In this document: positions 32,618 to 40,754 of the stretch, piece by piece | Position numbering within the stretch: the first letter of the stretch is position 1 | How the letters are laid out: each line of letters opens with the position of its first letter | NCBI RefSeq assembly: GCF_014654895.1 | Contig: NZ_BNBE01000003.1 | Span: 586,501 to 650,500, forward strand | DNA from: Streptomyces filamentosus | GTDB lineage: Bacteria > Actinomycetota > Actinomycetes > Streptomycetales > Streptomycetaceae | DNA: 64,000 nt | Reading direction: 5' to 3' | Program-made: the position numbers and the translations under genes | Notes under the pieces: model-generated | What the model was told of the DNA's origin: nothing | The model's input: only the letters and a program-made list of their open reading frames with translations | The model's database searches: none

Positions 32618-32839
32618 GTGGCCGAGACTCTGAAGAAGGGCAGCCGGGTGACCGGCGCCGCGCGCGACAAGCTCGCGGCAGACCTGAAGAAGAAGTACGA
32701 CTCCGGTGCGAGCATCCGGGCGCTGGCCGAGGAAACCGGCCGCTCCTACGGATTCGTCCACCGGATGCTCAGTGAATCCGGAGTCACGCTGCGCGGTCGC
32801 GGCGGGGCGACACGAGGCAAGAAGGCAGCCTCGGCCTGA
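32618..32839 (+). CDS. gbn: Small nucleoid-associated helix-turn-helix protein Gbn
   Basis: A 73-residue basic protein with a Lys/Arg-rich N-terminus (ETLKKGSRVTGAARDKLAADL), a helix-turn-helix (SIRALAEETGRSYGFVHRML, about 31-50) and a basic C-terminal tail (RGRGGATRGKKAASA). It matches the S. coelicolor SCO1839 product, described as a GATC-binding nucleoid protein that affects development and antibiotic production (from memory). The GTG at 32618 follows a perfect AGGAGG; the in-frame ATG at 32579 has a weaker site. Its own upstream region holds several GATC sites, suggesting autoregulation. Confidence 0.85.
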   Translation: MAETLKKGSRVTGAARDKLAADLKKKYDSGASIRALAEETGRSYGFVHRMLSESGVTLRGRGGATRGKKAASA

Positions 32840-32884
32840 CGCCGGGGGCGGCTCGGCCGGGTCCATCGGGACGTCCCCGGTGGG

Positions 32885-32914
32885 CACCCGGTCGGTCCTG
32901 CGACCGGCCGGGTG
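32885..32914 (+). terminator. Terminator hairpin after gbn
   Basis: CACCCGGTCGGTC (32885-32897) pairs with GACCGGCCGGGTG (32902-32914), one G-U pair, 4-nt loop. It begins 45 bp after the gbn stop. Confidence 0.6.
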
Positions 32915-32972
32915 GTTACTGTGCAGTCACTTAGCATCGGATGCAGTGCTGCACCGGAACCGGAGGCGCCCC

Positions 32973-33773
32973 ATGACCACGCCCGACGACGCCCAGCTCG
33001 TCTTCGACAAGGACGGTGTACGGCTCACCGTCGAGGACGCCGTTGCCACGGTGACCCTGACCAATCCGGCGAAGCGCAACGCCCAGTCTCCCGCTCTGTG
33101 GCGGGCGTTGACGGAAGCCGGCCGGTCTCTTCCGGGCAGCGTGCGGATCGTCGTCCTGCGCGCCGAAGGCCAGTCCTTCTCCGCGGGACTCGACCGACAG
33201 GCCTTCACGCCCGAGGGCTTCGACGGAGAGCCGTCCTTCCTCGACCTCGCACGGGGTTCCGACGCGGACCTCGACGCGGTCATCGCCGAGTACCAGGAGG
33301 CGTTCACCTGGTGGCGCCGCAGCGACCTCGTGTCCATCGCGGCCGTCCAGGGCCACGCCATCGGTGCGGGCTTCCAGCTCGCCCTCGCCTGTGACCTGCG
33401 GGTCGTCGCCGAGGACGTGCAGTTCGCGATGCGCGAGACCAGCCTGGGCCTCGTCCCGGACCTCACCGGGACGCACCCGCTGGTCTCCCTCGTGGGCTAC
33501 GCCCGCGCGCTGGAGATCTGCGCCACCGGCCGCTTCGTCCACGCGGACGAGGCCGAGCGCATCGGCCTGGCCAACATCGCCGTGCCCGCCGCCGAACTCG
33601 ACGCCGCGGTACGGGACCTCGCCGCCGCCCTGCTCGCCGCGCCGCGCGACGCGGTCGTCGAGACCAAGGCGCTGCTCCAGGGCGTCGCCGGCCGCTCCTA
33701 CGAGGAGCAGCGCGTCGCCGAGCGCGCCGCCCAGGCCCGCCGCCTGCGCGACCTCGCGGGCCTCGGCGACTGA
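32973..33773 (+). CDS. Enoyl-CoA hydratase/isomerase family protein
   Basis: A 266-residue crotonase-fold protein. The CoA oxyanion-hole regions are visible: SFSAGLDRQAF (first, near residue 72) and VQGHAIGAGFQLALACDLRVV (second, near 125-145). At the usual hydratase glutamates, the AMRETSLGLVPDLTGTHPLVSLVG segment retains E in RETSLG and Asp at LVPDLTG, so hydratase, isomerase or thioesterase chemistry are all possible. The ATG at 32973 follows CGGAGGCG. It is alone in its transcription unit, convergent with the next gene, 6 bp from its stop. Confidence 0.87.
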   Translation: MTTPDDAQLVFDKDGVRLTVEDAVATVTLTNPAKRNAQSPALWRALTEAGRSLPGSVRIVVLRAEGQSFSAGLDRQAFTPEGFDGEPSFLDLARGSDADLDAVIAEYQEAFTWWRRSDLVSIAAVQGHAIGAGFQLALACDLRVVAEDVQFAMRETSLGLVPDLTGTHPLVSLVGYARALEICATGRFVHADEAERIGLANIAVPAAELDAAVRDLAAALLAAPRDAVVETKALLQGVAGRSYEEQRVAERAAQARRLRDLAGLGD

Positions 33774-33779
33774 CACGCC

Positions 33780-34472
33780 CTAGCGCAGCTCCGTCACGAG
33801 GACGGTGACCGCGGCGCCCGAGGGGGCCGCCGCGGCCGCCGCCGTGCGCGCCGCCCGGGCCACCTCGGCCGGCGGGCGGCCCGCCGTGACCGCGCACTCC
33901 ACCCGCACCGCGTCCGGGCCCCGGTGCACCGGCGGGCCCAGCGCGTCCGTCACCCCCGCCACCCCCGGCACCCGCAGCACCGCCAGGGCCACCGGGTCGT
34001 CCGTCGCGGGCGAGGTCCGGCCGGGCGCCGGGGGAGCGGGCTCCTCCTCGGGTGCCCGGTCCAGCAGGTCCGTCACCCGCAGATCGGCCTCCGTCACCGC
34101 CAGGCCCAGCCCCTCCGCCGCCGCGAGCAGCACGGCCCGCACCTCCTCCGCCGTCTCCGGCAGCGGTCGTCCCGCCACCGCCGCGAACTCCGCGTCGATC
34201 CGCAGCGGCCCCGGCGGCAGGCCGCCCGGCGGCACCGGGAAGGACCCGTCCGGGGGCGCGGCGAAGGCCCCGCCGGCCGGGCCCCCGTCCGCCGCGCCGA
34301 TCCGCAGCGCGCCCGGCACCGCCCCCCGTACGGCCGAAGCCGCCCGGAGCAGTACCTCCCGGGCCGCCCGCTCCGCGAGCCAGGTCCCCTCCGCCGCCGT
34401 GCCGAGCGGCAGCAGCCTGCCCGGCGCCAGGCGGTCGCGGACCGCCGCCGTCCATCCGTCACCCGTCGTCAT
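33780..34472 (-). CDS. Hypothetical protein at the Asp23 cluster edge, Asp23-like C-terminus
   Basis: A 230-residue Ala/Gly/Pro-rich protein. Similar Streptomyces proteins carry the uninformative label 'nucleopolyhedrovirus P10 family' (from memory). The last 70 residues (LRVPGVAGVTDALGPPV, VRVECAVTAGRPPAEVARAARTAAAAA) have the alternating pattern of Asp23 domains, in which a short signature precedes an amphipathic helix. It is divergent from the first Asp23 gene with a 93-bp gap, so it is probably part of the same stress locus. No enzymatic motif is seen. Confidence 0.65.
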   Translation of the reverse strand: MTTGDGWTAAVRDRLAPGRLLPLGTAAEGTWLAERAAREVLLRAASAVRGAVPGALRIGAADGGPAGGAFAAPPDGSFPVPPGGLPPGPLRIDAEFAAVAGRPLPETAEEVRAVLLAAAEGLGLAVTEADLRVTDLLDRAPEEEPAPPAPGRTSPATDDPVALAVLRVPGVAGVTDALGPPVHRGPDAVRVECAVTAGRPPAEVARAARTAAAAAAPSGAAVTVLVTELR

Positions 34473-34486
34473 TCCCCCAGCCTGCC

Positions 34487-34511
34487 GTATCCCCGGAGCG
34501 AGGTCGGGTAA
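34487..34511 (+). promoter_or_regulatory. Sigma-B-type stress promoter before the Asp23 operon
   Basis: GTAT (34487-34490), 15 bp, then GGGTAA (34506-34511) matches the S. coelicolor sigma-B pattern GNNT-N14-16-GGGTAY except for the last base. It lies 54 bp before the Asp23 start. Confidence 0.55.
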
Positions 34512-34565
34512 CCGGCCTTAGTGTGAGCGAAGAAGCCCGAAATATCCCAGAAGGGGCTGAATCTG

Positions 34566-35018
34566 ATGACGGACAGCGAACGCAGTGCCGAGAACAACCC
34601 GATCGCCAAGCGGGGCGGCGGCGCCCCGGCCTCCCGGGGCCGGACGACCATCGCCGACGGGGTGGTCGAGAAGATCGCCGGAATGGCCGCCCGTGACGTC
34701 GACGGCGTCCACGCCATGGGCAGCGGGTTCTCCCGCACCCTCGGCGCCGTGCGCGACCGCGTCCCCGGCGGCGGGAACAAGGCCGGGGTCACCCGGGGCG
34801 TCAAGGCCGAGGTCGGCGAGGTGCAGACCGCCCTCGACCTGGAGATCGTCGTCGAGTACGGCTTCTCCATCGCCGACGTCGCCGGGGCCGTCCGGGAGAA
34901 CGTCATCACGGCCGTGGAACGGATGACCGGCCTGGAGGTCGTCGAGGTCAACATCGCGGTCAGCGACGTCAAGCTGCCCGACGACGAGGACGAGGAACCC
35001 GAGTCGCGGCTCCAGTAG
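34566..35018 (+). CDS. Asp23/Gls24 family envelope stress protein
   Basis: A 150-residue cytoplasmic protein of the alkaline-shock family, held at the membrane by AmaP in Gram-positive relatives. The family core is clear: GRTTIADGVVEKIAGMAARDVDG, then a two-strand/helix unit EVQTALDLEIVVEYG and the terminal helix/strand VRENVITAVERMTGLEVVEVNIAVSDV. The tail is acidic. First gene of a five-gene plus-strand cluster ending in amaP, with a sigma-B-like promoter. Confidence 0.9.
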   Translation: MTDSERSAENNPIAKRGGGAPASRGRTTIADGVVEKIAGMAARDVDGVHAMGSGFSRTLGAVRDRVPGGGNKAGVTRGVKAEVGEVQTALDLEIVVEYGFSIADVAGAVRENVITAVERMTGLEVVEVNIAVSDVKLPDDEDEEPESRLQ

Positions 35019-35066
35019 CCGGCCGGCGGGGGAACGGGGACCGAAGAGCCCGGAAAGGGGTTCAGG

Positions 35067-35258
35067 ATGAACATGGCGGTGGTCGGCCTGCTGGCCGGCA
35101 TGGGTCTCGGCTTCGCCGGATACTTCGGCGGCTTCGGGGCGTTTCTGCTGGTCGCGGCCCTCGGCGCGATCGGCTTCGTGGTCGGGCGCTTCCTCGACGG
35201 CGACCTCGAACCCGGGGACCTCCTCCGGGGCCGCGACCGCGGCGACCGGCGGCGGTGA
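35067..35258 (+). CDS. Small membrane protein of the Asp23/AmaP cluster (DUF2273-like)
   Basis: 63 residues: two hydrophobic, Gly-rich helices (about 3-21 and 24-42) and a charged C-terminus (LRGRDRGDRRR). Size and place match the small DUF2273-type proteins that accompany Asp23 and AmaP in Firmicutes and actinobacteria. The ATG follows GGAAAGGGGT. Six bases separate its stop from the next start. Confidence 0.75.
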   Translation: MNMAVVGLLAGMGLGFAGYFGGFGAFLLVAALGAIGFVVGRFLDGDLEPGDLLRGRDRGDRRR

Positions 35259-35264
35259 CCGCGG

Positions 35265-35636
35265 GTGGCCACGGACGTCACGGAGCGGGTGCCGCAGCCG
35301 GCCCCGGTGCGCGAGCGCGGGGCGACCACGATCGCCGACCGGGTGGTCGCCAAGATCTCCGCACGCGCCGCCCGGGAGGCCCTGGGCGGCGTGCCGGAGG
35401 GCGGCCGCCCGCCGCACGCCTCGGTCGTGGTCCACCGGGACGCGGCCCGGATCTCGGTCAGCGTGGAACTCGGCTACCCCGCCGACGTGGGCCGCCGCTG
35501 CGGCGCCGTCCGCAGCCGGGTCCGCAGCCGGGTGGAGCAACTGGTCGGCATGGAGGTCCACGAGGTCGCCGTGCACGTCGAGCGCCTCCACTCCCCGCGC
35601 ACCGCCCCCACCGCCAGGAAGGGCCGGACGGCATGA
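35265..35636 (+). CDS. Second Asp23/Gls24 family protein
   Basis: A 123-residue paralogue of the protein at 34566: RGATTIADRVVAKISARAAREALG replaces the first helix, followed by SVVVHRDAARISVSVELGYP and VEQLVGMEVHEVAVHVERL. The GTG start at 35265 lies 6 bp after the previous stop; its own stop overlaps the next ATG (ATGA). The basic C-terminus (TARKGRTA) contrasts with the acidic tail of the first Asp23. Confidence 0.85.
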   Translation: MATDVTERVPQPAPVRERGATTIADRVVAKISARAAREALGGVPEGGRPPHASVVVHRDAARISVSVELGYPADVGRRCGAVRSRVRSRVEQLVGMEVHEVAVHVERLHSPRTAPTARKGRTA

Positions 35637-36292
35637 CCACACCCGAACGGCCCACCGTCCCCGCCCCGGCGCCCCCCGCCCCGGCGGACGGACCCGGCGG
35701 CGCCGAGGACGTCCCCGTCCTCGCGGGGACCGGACCGGACGCCGAACGGGTCCGCCGCTTCTGGTCCGCGCGACGGATCCCCGCCGCGCTGCTCGCCGCC
35801 GTCGTCCTCGGCGGCGCCGGACTCCTGCTGTACGACGTGGCCGCCGTCCGCGCCGGCCACACGGCCATGAGCTGGCGGCGCGAGCTCGCCGACGGCCTCG
35901 CGACCCACTCCCTCGACGACACCGCCGTCCTCGCGGGCGCCGCCGTCGCCGTCCTGCTCGGCGTCTGGCTCCTGGTGCTGGCGGCCACCCCCGGCCTGCG
36001 GTCCGTGCTGCCGATGCGCCGCGAGCACCCCGACGTCCGGGCCGGGCTCGACCGTGAGGCCGCCGCGCTCGCCCTGCGCGACCGGGCCATGGAGGTGTCC
36101 GGCGTGCAGTCCGTGAAGGTCCGGGTCGGCCGCTCCAAGGCCGCCGTCCGGGCCGTCTCCCACTTCCGGCCGCTCGACGACGTCCGGACCGAGGTGGAGG
36201 CCGTCCTCGCCGGCGGCGTCCGGGACCTGGGGCTCGCCCGCCCGCCCGCACTCACCGTCCGGGTGGACCGTCCGTCCGACAAGAAGGGGTGA
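35633..36292 (+). CDS. Membrane protein with DUF6286-type C-terminal domain, Asp23 cluster
   Basis: 219 residues: a Pro/Ala-rich N-terminus, two transmembrane helices (about 49-68 and 97-119) and a cytoplasmic C-terminal domain (DREAAALALRDRAMEVSGVQSVKVRVG... ending LTVRVDRPSDKKG) that resembles the Asp23/AmaP fold. The ATG overlaps the preceding stop. Function unknown; it likely helps hold Asp23 proteins at the membrane. Confidence 0.8.
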   Translation: MTTPERPTVPAPAPPAPADGPGGAEDVPVLAGTGPDAERVRRFWSARRIPAALLAAVVLGGAGLLLYDVAAVRAGHTAMSWRRELADGLATHSLDDTAVLAGAAVAVLLGVWLLVLAATPGLRSVLPMRREHPDVRAGLDREAAALALRDRAMEVSGVQSVKVRVGRSKAAVRAVSHFRPLDDVRTEVEAVLAGGVRDLGLARPPALTVRVDRPSDKKG

Positions 36293-36302
36293 GGAAACCG
36301 CC

Positions 36303-36902
36303 GTGAACGCCCCCGTCACCGCCGTCCTCCGGCGCGTCAACAGGATCCTGCTCGGCCTCGCCGGGCTGCTCCTCGTCCTCGTGGGCGGCGCCGTCCTCGC
36401 CGCGGGCCTCGACCTGTCCGTGCCGTCCTGGTGGCCCTGGTCGGGCCCCTCCGACGTGCTGCTGTCCGCCGCCGACCGGCGGCGGTGGCGCGACGAGGGC
36501 TGGTGGTGGCCGGCGGTCATCGCGGCCCTCGGGATCGTCGTCCTGCTCGCCCTGTGGTGGCTGCTCGCGCAGTTCCGCCGGGCCCGGCTCGCCGAGGTCC
36601 TGGTCGACACCGGCGACGGCGACGCCGCCGTGCTGCGCGGCCGGGCCCTGGAGGACGTCCTGGAGGCGGACGCCGCCGCGCAGGAGGGCGTGGTCCGCGC
36701 GAAGGCCGTCCTCACCGGCCGCCGCACCGCCCCCCGTACCCGCGTCGCGCTCCTCCTGGAGCCGTACGCCTCCCCGGGCGACGCCCTGACCGGACTGAGC
36801 GGCGAGGCGCTGGCCCGCGCCCGGACCTCCGCGGGGCTCGCCGCCCTGCCCACCGAGGCCCGCCTGCGAGCCGTCAAGCACCGGGCCCGCCGGGTCAACT
36901 GA
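36303..36902 (+). CDS. amaP: Alkaline shock response membrane anchor protein AmaP
   Basis: 199 residues with two transmembrane helices (about 15-36 and 69-88) separated by a short Trp-rich external loop (SWWPWSGP, RDEGWWWP), then a cytoplasmic domain that includes the Asp23-like unit VLEADAAAQEGVVRAKAVLTGRRTAPRTRVALLLE. Matches the AmaP family, which tethers Asp23 to the membrane. The start is the GTG at 36303 after GAGGAAACC. Last gene of the plus-strand cluster. Confidence 0.85.
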   Translation: MNAPVTAVLRRVNRILLGLAGLLLVLVGGAVLAAGLDLSVPSWWPWSGPSDVLLSAADRRRWRDEGWWWPAVIAALGIVVLLALWWLLAQFRRARLAEVLVDTGDGDAAVLRGRALEDVLEADAAAQEGVVRAKAVLTGRRTAPRTRVALLLEPYASPGDALTGLSGEALARARTSAGLAALPTEARLRAVKHRARRVN

Positions 36903-36947
36903 CCCGGCGCCGGCCGACGGGGGCCCGGGAGCCGCGGCGACGAGGGC

Positions 36948-37703
36948 TCAGAAGCCGTGGCGGGCGCCGCCGTCGACCGGGAGCATCACCCCGGTCAGGT
37001 AGGAGGCGGCGGGGGAGAGGAAGAAGGCGGCCGTGCGGCCGAACTCCTCCGGCGTGCCGTAGCGGCGCAGCGGGATCCTCGCCTCGTTGGCCGCCCGGGC
37101 CGCCTCCGCGTCGCCGGAGAGCGCGTCGAGCTGCCGGACCCGGTCCGTGTCGATCCGGCTCGGCAGCAGGCCGATCACCCGGATCCCGCGGGGACCCAGG
37201 TCGTCGGAGAGGGACTTGGCGAAGCCGGCGAGACCGGGGCGCAGCCCGTTCGAGATGGTCAGGCCCGCGATCGGCTCGTGCACCGACCCCGACAGGACGA
37301 AGCCGATCACCCCGCCGTCGCCGAGCGTCTCGGCGGCCGCCCGGGCGAGCCGCACCGCGCCGAGGAAGACGGTGCCGAAGGCCGCCGCCCACTCCTCGTC
37401 GGTGTTGTCCGCGGCGAAGCCCGGCGCCGGGCCGCCCACGCTGATCAGGATGCCGTCGAAGCCGCCGAACCGGGCCCGGGCCTCCGCGATCAGCCGCGCC
37501 GGGGTCGCCGGGTCGTCGTTGTCGGCGGCGAGGCCCGCCGCCCCCTCGCCCAGCTCCGCGACCGCCTCGGCGACGGTCGCCTCCTCGCGCCCGGTGACCA
37601 GCACCCGGGCGCCCTCGGCGAGCAGCGCCTCCGCAGAGGCCCGGCCGAGCCCCCGGGTCGCGCCGGTCACGACGTACACGCGGTCCTTCAGTCCAAGATC
37701 CAT
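36948..37703 (-). CDS. Short-chain dehydrogenase/reductase with altered active site
   Basis: A 251-residue Rossmann protein with the cofactor motif TGATRGLG (13-20). The catalytic region is unusual: Ser138 is kept, but the expected Tyr and Lys of YxxxK are Ser151 and Arg155 (ISNGLR), and the structural NAG motif reads SVGG. A subset of SDRs carries this L/I-SN-x-x-R form, so it may be a natural variant with different chemistry. The ATG lies 4 bp after the stop of the upstream GH15 gene, forming an operon. Confidence 0.85.
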   Translation of the reverse strand: MDLGLKDRVYVVTGATRGLGRASAEALLAEGARVLVTGREEATVAEAVAELGEGAAGLAADNDDPATPARLIAEARARFGGFDGILISVGGPAPGFAADNTDEEWAAAFGTVFLGAVRLARAAAETLGDGGVIGFVLSGSVHEPIAGLTISNGLRPGLAGFAKSLSDDLGPRGIRVIGLLPSRIDTDRVRQLDALSGDAEAARAANEARIPLRRYGTPEEFGRTAAFFLSPAASYLTGVMLPVDGGARHGF

Positions 37704-37707
37704 GGGC

Positions 37708-39492
37708 CTATCCTGCCGCCTCGTCCCCGGCGAGGGCGAGCGCCGTGCCCACCAGCCCGATGTGGCTGAACGCCTGCGGGAAGTTGCCGAGCTGCCGGCG
37801 CGTCACCGGGTCGTACTCCTCGGCGAGCAGCCCCACGTCGTTGACCAGCCCCGCGAGCCGCTCGAACAGCTGCCGGGCCTCCGCCTCCCGGCCGGTCGCC
37901 CGCAGCGCGTCCGCGAGCCAGAAGGAGCAGACGAGGAAGGCGCCCTCCTGGCCGGGCAGTCCGTCGACCGCGCCCGGGCCGGGGGTGTAGCGCCGCAGGA
38001 AACCCCCGTGGTCGAGCCCGGCGCGCACCGCGTCCACCGTGCCCACCACCCGGGGGTCGTCCGGCGGCAGGAAGCCGACCCGGGGGATGAGCAGGGTGGC
38101 GGCGTCGAGTTCGGCCGAGCCGTACGACTGGGTGAAGGTGTTCCGCACCGGGTCGTACGCCCTCGCGCACACGTCCGCGTGGATCTCGTCCCGCAGCGCC
38201 CGCCAGCGGCCCGGGTCCCCGGGCAGCGAGGGGTCAGCCTCCAGGGTGCGCACCGCCCGGTCGGCCGCGGCCCAGGCCATCACCTTGGAGTGGGTGAAGT
38301 GGCGGCGGGGCCCGCGCACCTCCCACAGCCCCTCGTCGGGCTCGCGCCAGTGCGACTCCAGGAAGCCGAGCAGGCTCAGCTGGAGGTTCCAGGCGTGCCG
38401 CTCGGCCGGGATCCCGGCCTCGCCCGCGAGGTACAGGGTGTCCATGACCTCGCCGTACACGTCGAGCTGGAACTGCTCCACGGCCGCGTTCCCGGTGCGG
38501 ACGGGGAGCGAGTCGGCGTAGCCGCGCAGCCAGGGCAGCGGGGTCTCGGGGAGCCGCCGCTCGCCGGCGGGCCCGTACATGATCTGGAGGTCGGCGGGGT
38601 CGCCGGCGACCGAGCGGAGCAGCCAGTCGCGCCAGGCCGCCGCCTCGTCGGCGTACCCGGCGGCGAGCAGCGCGCCGAGGGTGAGGGAGGAGTCGCGCAG
38701 CCAGCAGGCCCGGTAGTCCCAGTTCCGCACCCCGCCGAGCTCCTCCGGCAGGGAGGTGGTGGGGGCGGCGACGATCCCGCCGGTGGGGGCGTAGGTGAGC
38801 GCCTTGAGGGTGATGAGGGAGCGGATCACGGCGGAGCGGTACGGTCCCCGGTAGGTGCAGCGGGCCGTCCACTCCCGCCAGTCGGCGAGCGACTGCTCCA
38901 GGGCCTCGAAGGGGTCGACGAGCGGGGGCCGCCGCTCGTGGGAGGGGTGCCAGGTGAGGACGAAGGCGACCTTCTCCCCGGCGGCCACGGTGAAGGAGGA
39001 GCAGGTGGCGTACTGCTGGCCCCAGGTCTTCACCGGCGGCTCGCTGCGCAGCCAGACGGCGTCGGGGCCCGCGACGGCGACCCGGTGCCCCTCGGACCTG
39101 CGCACCCACGGCACGATCGAGCCGTAGTCGAAGCGGAGGCGCAGCACGGAGCGCATCTCCACCCGGCCGGTGACGCCCTCGACGATCCGGACGACGTCCG
39201 GGGCGCGGTCGCGCTGGGGCATGAAGTCGGTGACCCTGACGGTGCCGGTACGGGTCTCCCAGAGGGTCTCCAGGACCAGGGAGTCCTCGGCGTAGCCGCG
39301 CGAGGCGCAGGTGCCGGCGCCCTGGGGGGCGATCCGCCAGTGGCCGTTGTCCTCGTCGCCGAGGAGGGCGGCGAAGCAGGCGGCGGAGTCGAAGCGGGGC
39401 AGGCACAACCAGTCGATCGAGCCGTCGCGGGCGACGAGCGCGGCGGTCTGGAGATCGCCGATCAGGGCGTAGTCGTCGATGCGTCGGGTCAC
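37708..39492 (-). CDS. Glycoside hydrolase family 15 protein (glucoamylase/trehalase-like)
   Basis: A 594-residue cytoplasmic enzyme with an N-terminal beta-sandwich (MTRRIDDYALIGDLQTAALVARDGSIDWLCLPRFDS, residues 1-35 in part) and a C-terminal (alpha/alpha)6 barrel. GGVRNWDYRACWLRDSSLTLGALL holds the substrate-binding Arg-Asp pair, and LWEVRG and GAFLVCSFWLADAL mark conserved barrel helices with the acids. No signal peptide. Actinobacterial relatives include trehalases and alpha-glucosidases; the substrate is not settled. GTG start at 39492, with SURF1 34 bp upstream and the SDR 4 bp downstream. Confidence 0.9.
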   Translation of the reverse strand: MTRRIDDYALIGDLQTAALVARDGSIDWLCLPRFDSAACFAALLGDEDNGHWRIAPQGAGTCASRGYAEDSLVLETLWETRTGTVRVTDFMPQRDRAPDVVRIVEGVTGRVEMRSVLRLRFDYGSIVPWVRRSEGHRVAVAGPDAVWLRSEPPVKTWGQQYATCSSFTVAAGEKVAFVLTWHPSHERRPPLVDPFEALEQSLADWREWTARCTYRGPYRSAVIRSLITLKALTYAPTGGIVAAPTTSLPEELGGVRNWDYRACWLRDSSLTLGALLAAGYADEAAAWRDWLLRSVAGDPADLQIMYGPAGERRLPETPLPWLRGYADSLPVRTGNAAVEQFQLDVYGEVMDTLYLAGEAGIPAERHAWNLQLSLLGFLESHWREPDEGLWEVRGPRRHFTHSKVMAWAAADRAVRTLEADPSLPGDPGRWRALRDEIHADVCARAYDPVRNTFTQSYGSAELDAATLLIPRVGFLPPDDPRVVGTVDAVRAGLDHGGFLRRYTPGPGAVDGLPGQEGAFLVCSFWLADALRATGREAEARQLFERLAGLVNDVGLLAEEYDPVTRRQLGNFPQAFSHIGLVGTALALAGDEAAG

Positions 39493-39526
39493 GCTCTGGG
39501 CTGTTCCCGCAAGCGGCGGCGGTCAA

Positions 39527-40360
39527 TCAGCGGGGCGGGGCGGCCCCGACCGCGCCGGCCTCCTCGCCGGTCTCCTCCCGCGGTGTCCCCGGGGCGCCGC
39601 CGGGTTCCGCGGCGGCCGCCTCCCGGTCGCGCTTCTCGCGGCGGGCGAGGACGAACCAGCCGACGGGCACGCCGGCGGAGAAGAGCCACCACTGGACGGC
39701 GTACGCCATGTGGGCGCCGATCGAGTCGTGGTCCGGTTCGGCGATCTGTTCGGGGGAGCCGCCGGCCGGTTCCGGCGCGGTCTGCTCGACGTAGCCGCCG
39801 AGCACCTCACGGCCGATCAGCTCGGCCTGCTGCCGGCTGCTGATGAGCATCACCTGGCGGTCGGGCAGGCCCTTGAGGTCCTTGATGCCGCTGGCGCCGG
39901 TGGTCTCGTCGGCCTTGAGGCGGCCGGTGACGGTGACCTCGCCCCGGGGGGCGGGCGGGACGTCGGGGTAGTCGCGCTGGTTGGCGGCGGCGGGCACCCA
40001 GCCCCGGTTGACCAGCACGATCCGGCCGTCCTTCAGGACCAGCGGGGTGAGGACGTGCGCGCCGACCCGGTCGTCGGAGGAGGTGCGGCGCCGGACGACC
40101 ACCTCGTGGGCGGTGTCGAAGGTGCCGGTGGCGGTGACCCGGCGCCAGTAGTCCTCGCGGGGGACGACGTGGCCGGGGGAGGTGAGCTCCTCGACCGGCA
40201 CCGGCCGGGCCTCCAGGTTGTCCGCGATCAGGGTGTTCTGGGCGACCCGGCGTTCGTGCCGGTGGAACTGCCAGAAGCCCAGCTCGATCATCACGGGGAT
40301 GAGGACGAGGGCGACGAGGGTGAGGATCACCCACTGCCGGGACAACAGGAAGCGGTACAC
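39527..40360 (-). CDS. SURF1 family protein (cytochrome oxidase assembly)
   Basis: About 277 residues with two transmembrane helices near the ends (8-26 and about 222-240) and an external loop domain. The SURF1 pattern is clear: GFWQFHRHERR, TGTFDTAHEVVVRRR, ILVNRGWVPAA as VLVNRGWVP, and the terminal YAVQWWLFSAGVPVGWFVL. It assists haem-copper oxidase biogenesis. The C-terminal tail is charged and low-complexity. Start uncertain: GTG at 40360 is preferred over an in-frame GTG 21 bp upstream; neither has a strong ribosome site. Confidence 0.9.
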   Translation of the reverse strand: MYRFLLSRQWVILTLVALVLIPVMIELGFWQFHRHERRVAQNTLIADNLEARPVPVEELTSPGHVVPREDYWRRVTATGTFDTAHEVVVRRRTSSDDRVGAHVLTPLVLKDGRIVLVNRGWVPAAANQRDYPDVPPAPRGEVTVTGRLKADETTGASGIKDLKGLPDRQVMLISSRQQAELIGREVLGGYVEQTAPEPAGGSPEQIAEPDHDSIGAHMAYAVQWWLFSAGVPVGWFVLARREKRDREAAAAEPGGAPGTPREETGEEAGAVGAAPPR

Positions 40361-40456
40361 CCCACGACCGTACGACACGGGCGCGAGGTGTCCGCACACG
40401 GGGTCGGGTGCCGGAGCCACCCGCTCAGGAATCGTTTCCTCACGTGCCGTTCCGGG

Positions 40457-40690
40457 TCACACCCGGTCGACGATGCCCGCCTTCCCCTCGGCGCGGGCGC
40501 AGTGGGCGCCGCAGTACCACTTCCCGTCGGCCTCGACGCCCTGCCCGATCACCTGGACCCGGCAGTGCTCGCAGATGGGCGCCATGCGGTGGATGGCGCA
40601 GGCGAAGCAGTCGAAGACGTGCACCGCGCCCTGCGCGTGCACCTCGAAGGACATGCCGTAATCGTTTCCGCAGACCTCACAACGTGCCAT
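40457..40690 (-). CDS. Small zinc-ribbon protein
   Basis: 77 residues with nine cysteines and several histidines: CEVCGND, DCFACAIHRMAPICEHC, YCGAHC. The arrangement suggests two zinc ribbons, one of the treble-clef or LIM kind. Similar small proteins are widespread in actinobacteria; none has an assigned function that I know. The C-terminal ARAEGKAGIVDRV tail is charged. Lies between the exonuclease and SURF1 genes on the same strand with 64 and 96-bp gaps. Confidence 0.8.
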   Translation of the reverse strand: MARCEVCGNDYGMSFEVHAQGAVHVFDCFACAIHRMAPICEHCRVQVIGQGVEADGKWYCGAHCARAEGKAGIVDRV

Positions 40691-40754
40691 GCGCCACAGG
40701 GTGGGCCCCCGGGCCCGCGCGCGCCGCGCGGCACGCCCGCCGGGGGCCGGGGCG

